From Prochlorococcus sp. AG-409-P03 (lineage in GTDB: Bacteria > Cyanobacteriota > Cyanobacteriia > PCC-6307 > Cyanobiaceae), in assembly GCA_003215295.1 (NCBI GenBank), contig QCKN01000001.1:1-64000 (forward strand): 64,000 bases of DNA. The letters are read 5' to 3'. The notes beneath the pieces were generated by a model, which saw nothing but the letters and a program-made list of their open reading frames with translations, did no database searches and was not told the origin of the DNA. How positions within the stretch are numbered: the first letter of the stretch is position 1; every line of letters starts with the position of its first letter. This document shows, in pieces, positions 60,210 through 64,000 of the stretch. The translations under genes were made by a program, and so were the position numbers.

Positions 60210-60452
60210 ATGAGCTACTTCACCTGGAAAGAGGCTGGTCTTACTAGTGACTGCAAAAGTCTAGAAGCTATGGCATCACGCTTTGAAGAATCAGCAAAGC
60301 TAATGCGCCGTATGGCAAGAGAAGGCTTTAATTTGGAAATAAAAAATAAAAGGCAACTCATAACTCACCAAGACGCAAATATTTTCGAAGCTTGGGGTTT
60401 CATCAATGAAGAGCCAGCATCTACACAATTAATATTCATAAAAGAAGAATAG
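60210..60452 (+). CDS. Small conserved hypothetical protein
   Basis: 80 residues, soluble, mainly helical (C-K-S-L-E-A-M-A-S-R-F-E-E-S-A-K-L-M-R-R-M-A-R-E-G-F) with a beta-like end. I do not recognise a family with known function. ATG start 8 bases after mraY; likely cotranscribed with mraY and purT. Confidence 0.7.
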   Translation: MSYFTWKEAGLTSDCKSLEAMASRFEESAKLMRRMAREGFNLEIKNKRQLITHQDANIFEAWGFINEEPASTQLIFIKEE

Positions 60453-60488
60453 AACAGAGCCCAAAAGCTCATCTTGCCAAACCATCAC

Positions 60489-61664
60489 ATGACTATCTAC
60501 CCAAAAACTATCATGCTCCTAGGCAGTGGTGAACTAGGAAAAGAAGTAACAATTGCAGCCAAAAGGATTGGTTGCAAAGTAATTGCCTGTGATAAATACC
60601 CAGAAGCACCGGCAATGCAAGTGGCCGATATTGCAGAAGTATTTGAAATGAGCAATGAAGAAACTCTTCTAAGAATTATTCGACAATACAAACCAGACCT
60701 AGTCGTTCCGGAAATTGAAGCTTTGGCTGTAGATGCACTAGCAAAATTAGAAGCAGAAGGCATTAAAGTTGTACCCACAGCTCGTGCAACGAAAATAACA
60801 ATGAATAGAGACGAGATTAGAAATCTTGCCTCTAAAAAGCTTGGTATTAAAACAGCAAGATTTGCATATGCTTCAAATCTAGATGAATTAAAAAAAGCAG
60901 CCGATCCATTAGGCTGGCCTGTTTTCATAAAGCCAATTATGAGCTCTTCTGGGAAAGGGCAAAGCTTAGTTCACAAGAAAGCAGACCTAGAAGAAGCTTG
61001 GGACATAGCTATGGAAGGTGCCAGAGGTAGCTCTCCTAGAGTAATTATAGAAGAGTTAATAAACTTTGAACTAGAAATAACACTCCTTACAATTGTTCAA
61101 CAAAATGGAAAGACTATATTCTGTGAACCTATTGGTCACGAACAATCGAATGGAGACTATCAATGCAGCTGGCAACCTGCAAACCTAAATCAAGAACAAC
61201 TAGAAGAAGCACGAAGAATCGCTAAGTCCATCACAAATAACCTTGGAGGAGCTGGTTTATTTGGGGTAGAATTTTTCATTTGTAAAGACAAAGTAATCTT
61301 TTCAGAGCTTTCTCCAAGGCCACATGACACAGGCCTAGTAACGTTAACAAGTCAAAACTTAAATGAGTTCGAATTACATTTAAGAGCCATACTTGGAATA
61401 CCAATACCAGAGATAAGAACTATCTCACCTGCTGCAACACGAGTACTCTTAGCTGACAAGTCCTATAAAAATGCTGCATTCACAGGAATAGAAGAATCGA
61501 TGAAAGAAATTGATACTAATCTATTAATTTTTGGGAAAAAAACTGCTAAAAAAGGACGCAGAATGGGTATCACTTTAGCAAAAGGAAAAACCACTTTAGA
61601 GGCAAGGCAAAAAGCAGATTTTGCAGCTTCATGTATTCAAATCATAGAAGATAAAAAAAACTAA
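60489..61664 (+). CDS. purT: Phosphoribosylglycinamide formyltransferase 2 (formate-dependent)
   Basis: 391 residues from ATG 60489 (TTG 60474 is also possible). ATP-grasp enzyme: N-terminal M-L-L-G-S-G-E-L-G-K-E-V near 10-21, P-E-I-E-A-L near 78-83, F-I-K-P-I-M-S-S-S-G-K-G-Q-S near 146-159 and E-L-S-P-R-P-H-D-T-G near 275-284. It formylates GAR using formate and ATP in purine synthesis. Its stop overlaps the convergent sucrose-phosphate synthase stop by 4 bases. Confidence 0.95.
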   Translation: MTIYPKTIMLLGSGELGKEVTIAAKRIGCKVIACDKYPEAPAMQVADIAEVFEMSNEETLLRIIRQYKPDLVVPEIEALAVDALAKLEAEGIKVVPTARATKITMNRDEIRNLASKKLGIKTARFAYASNLDELKKAADPLGWPVFIKPIMSSSGKGQSLVHKKADLEEAWDIAMEGARGSSPRVIIEELINFELEITLLTIVQQNGKTIFCEPIGHEQSNGDYQCSWQPANLNQEQLEEARRIAKSITNNLGGAGLFGVEFFICKDKVIFSELSPRPHDTGLVTLTSQNLNEFELHLRAILGIPIPEIRTISPAATRVLLADKSYKNAAFTGIEESMKEIDTNLLIFGKKTAKKGRRMGITLAKGKTTLEARQKADFAASCIQIIEDKKN

Positions 61665-63790
61665 CGGCTTTGCAAAAATCGATAATGCTTAAGTCCATCT
61701 ACAACACCATTCTTTGATTTTGATGCAAAAAAGACTCTCTGTTGAGATCTCAGTCTTTCTAAAGAAGAGTCATGTTCAGCAGGGACTACCGCTGTAATCA
61801 AACCTCGGAGTAATTCGGCATCACCTTGTTGACTTGCAACAACCAAAACATCCTCCAGAGGTATACCCCACCGAAGAACAAGATGGCGAATGGCTTCAGT
61901 ACGAGAAGCCCGCAAAGGAATAACATCCAAATACCAATGGCAACGAAGATAAGGCAAAGCAGCCTGACCTTGTTGTCTTAGTCGCTTCCTAACTAAAGGC
62001 AAAATGGAGTCGCCAGGTTCCTTTAACAAATAACTAACCTTATAAGGACCTTGCTGATCAGAATCTTGTAACACCAAATGACTCTTTAAAGCGCCTAATG
62101 CAATTTCAACCCCTTGTCGATCCCATTCAACTCCAATAGAAGATTGCCAAAATAGATCTGCTTGCTTTTCATTACCATAATAAATTTCTGTTCCTGCTCT
62201 ACAGATCCATACTCGTGGCTCAGGAAGATGTAACTCCGCGTACCTATAACGAGCAACTTTAATAGAACGTCCTGTAAGTAGTCCTAATCCATTTGATTGT
62301 CCAGATGAAAATGAGCTCAAATACTTTCTAAGTAAAGCCAAGCTATCAGAATCAACATCTTCCAAACTGCTATCTAAATCAAGTAATAAAAGGCGATGGC
62401 CTATAGGGTTTTGTATTGGTTCTGAATCAGTTGAAAATGCACTTGGAAGCTGAGATTTCAGTCTGGTTTGCATTAGCGCAAGATAATTGCAAACATGTGC
62501 ATCCCAACTGAAATGACGACTAACAGCCTCTATCCCATTATCACTCCAACGCATCCATTGATTGTTATCTGATCCAGCCTGTTCAAGAGAATCCTGTAAA
62601 GACTCCAGATCTGTTACATCTGCTAATAAGCCATTCTCACAACGGGCCAAAATATCCCTAGGACCACCATCATCAGTAGCAACCATTGGTAATCCACAGG
62701 CTGCTGCTTCAAGCAAAGTCAATCCAAAAGGTTCAGTTAAAGCAGGATTAACAAATAAACCTCGTCTGGCTGCTGCCCATCTATAGATGGAAGGAATTTG
62801 ATCTCTTCGATGATACTTAGGGTAAGCAACCTGGCCATAAAGATCGTATTTATCTACGAGTTCAAATATCTGCTGAAATACTTCTCTCTGCTGTTTCTCT
62901 AATTGTCGGGGATCGTCTCTTGAACCAAGAACGAGAACTAAATTATGTCGTTGACGAAGAACCGAAGAGCGGCCATAAGCCTCAACTAACGCAGGAATAT
63001 TTTTTCGACGAACAGCTCTTGAAATAGTTAAGAGTGGCTGTAAAGAAGGTTTTCTCAAAAAAGAAGCTAATAAGCCATCAACTGTTTGCAGCTCTTCAGG
63101 CAACTGAATTGGATGAAACCTAGTGGAATCAACCCCAGGAGGAACTACTTGAGCCTTAGATGAAACAAAGTTCCCATAACGAGCATATTGATGCTCAATC
63201 TCCTGGCAGGTACTTGTAATTACTAGGTTCGCATGCGCTAACGCCAGCTCTTCAGCATCAATACGACGACTAATTGAATAAGTATTTTCAATTTGTTCAT
63301 GATCAATGCCCGCTGACAATAATCTCCTTTGCTTCTCCCTACCTAAAGAGTGTCCAGTAAAGACTAAAGGAATGCCTAATCGGCGACTGACCAATGAGCC
63401 TACATATCCAGCATCTGCATAATGGGCATGAATCCAATCAGGAAACTCAGTTGATGATGTAATTTGGCTAACCAACTGATCTGCCAAATCATCTAAGTAC
63501 GGCCATAAAAGTTCTTTGCGTAAATAACGTTTTGGGCCAAAAGGAACTCTGATTATTGAAGCTCCTGGAGCAATATTTTCGTGAGTTTGAGAATAATCAG
63601 AAGAAACTCTGCGATCCTGGATTAATCGAGTTATCAAATCAACCTTATCGACCTCTGCACGAGCGGCTAAGCCTTTGACTAATTCCAAGACATACAGAGT
63701 CTGACCGCCAGTATCAGCATCTCTTCCTAATTCCAGATCCTTACCACGAATTAAACCGTGAAGATTTAAATGAAGTAGCTTGAAACCCAT
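61661..63790 (-). CDS. sps: Sucrose-phosphate synthase with C-terminal HAD (SPP-like) domain
   Basis: 709 residues. GT4 domain: H-L-N-L-H-G-L-I-R-G near 7-16, D-T-G-G-Q-T-L-Y near 26-33, H-A-H-Y-A-D-A-G near 120-127 and N-P-A-L-T-E-P-F-G-L-T-L-L-E-A near 342-356. The C-terminal HAD-like domain (from about 460) keeps L-D-L-D-S-S-L and T-G-R-S, but its late motifs read A-S-R-T-E-A and S-Q-Q-G-D-A-E, as in plant SPS, so it may be regulatory rather than a phosphatase. It makes sucrose-6-phosphate, an osmolyte precursor. A GGGAGGTGAG ribosome site precedes the ATG. Confidence 0.93.
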   Translation of the reverse strand: MGFKLLHLNLHGLIRGKDLELGRDADTGGQTLYVLELVKGLAARAEVDKVDLITRLIQDRRVSSDYSQTHENIAPGASIIRVPFGPKRYLRKELLWPYLDDLADQLVSQITSSTEFPDWIHAHYADAGYVGSLVSRRLGIPLVFTGHSLGREKQRRLLSAGIDHEQIENTYSISRRIDAEELALAHANLVITSTCQEIEHQYARYGNFVSSKAQVVPPGVDSTRFHPIQLPEELQTVDGLLASFLRKPSLQPLLTISRAVRRKNIPALVEAYGRSSVLRQRHNLVLVLGSRDDPRQLEKQQREVFQQIFELVDKYDLYGQVAYPKYHRRDQIPSIYRWAAARRGLFVNPALTEPFGLTLLEAAACGLPMVATDDGGPRDILARCENGLLADVTDLESLQDSLEQAGSDNNQWMRWSDNGIEAVSRHFSWDAHVCNYLALMQTRLKSQLPSAFSTDSEPIQNPIGHRLLLLDLDSSLEDVDSDSLALLRKYLSSFSSGQSNGLGLLTGRSIKVARYRYAELHLPEPRVWICRAGTEIYYGNEKQADLFWQSSIGVEWDRQGVEIALGALKSHLVLQDSDQQGPYKVSYLLKEPGDSILPLVRKRLRQQGQAALPYLRCHWYLDVIPLRASRTEAIRHLVLRWGIPLEDVLVVASQQGDAELLRGLITAVVPAEHDSSLERLRSQQRVFFASKSKNGVVDGLKHYRFLQSR

Positions 63791-64000
63791 CTCACCTCCC
63801 TTGGGAGTTACGGAGATTTAATAGATTTTCGAGTTAGCAAACATAAAGAAAGGCTAATAATATTTCGCGAGATCGTGCATTAATCCTTCATATCAGCTGC
63901 ATAGACAAGGTTTCAGCGAATTCATAGAGAAACCAAAAAATGCAAATCATGGAGAAATGCAAAGAAAATTTAAGCCAAATTAAAAGAAATAGGTTCTGCA

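Overview
The window looks like a stretch of the chromosome of a marine picocyanobacterium, most likely a low-light-type Prochlorococcus. The basis is gene content and order: rplI-dnaB-mnmG, speE-speB-gcvT-aspS-pyrG, a ferredoxin nitrite reductase with a FocA-type nitrite channel, a Tic20-like protein, a plant-like sucrose-phosphate synthase and many small proteins of a kind I associate with cyanobacteria. Other signs are moderate G+C, short intergenic gaps and frequent GTG/TTG starts. The strain cannot be named from this sequence, and a closely related Synechococcus is not excluded. No prophage, insertion sequence, CRISPR array or rRNA was seen.

Layout. Bases 1-3300: a truncated PLP-enzyme gene and two diverged acyl-lipid desaturases around an unknown 246-residue protein. 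3349-8480: plus-strand run rplI, dnaB, mnmG, a chorismate-lyase-like gene and an unknown. 8513-10250: unknown basic protein, SprT-like protease and a small membrane ORF. 10273-18877: ligA, a TVP38-type membrane protein, valS, small conserved proteins, an IscA-like protein, tRNA-Val(TAC), a DUF2227 protein and mazG. 19118-30596: polyamine genes speE-speB, gcvT, aspS, pyrG, queE-queC, pabB-pabC and cobA.

30593-36889 is the accessory-looking part: a nitrite assimilation region. cobA (siroheme precursor) lies divergent to nirA (siroheme enzyme), followed by a 47-residue ORF, focA, an unknown gene, a HEAT-repeat protein and a TrpD-like protein of the type that includes Anabaena CnaT. No narB, nrtP or molybdopterin genes occur in the window, which suggests use of nitrite rather than nitrate. 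An NtcA-like site inside a perfect 17-base palindrome precedes nirA, and a second NtcA-like site with a well-spaced -10 element precedes the HEAT gene.

36942-64000: GNAT protein, MFS transporter, ppk, group 2 sigma factor, phytol-kinase-like protein, DAHP synthase, acnB, ClC protein, radical SAM protein, O-antigen-ligase/IctB-like protein, FAD oxidoreductase, dnaK, aroE, Tic20-like protein, rpsF, argG, mraY, purT and sucrose-phosphate synthase. The one long gap (57688-58499) ends in a series of hairpins and a strong terminator and may hold an unannotated structured RNA.

The most notable signals are the nitrite regulatory layout, the candidate RNA at about 58100-58440, several overlapping or tightly spaced small ORFs, and two genes that seem to use CTG starts.
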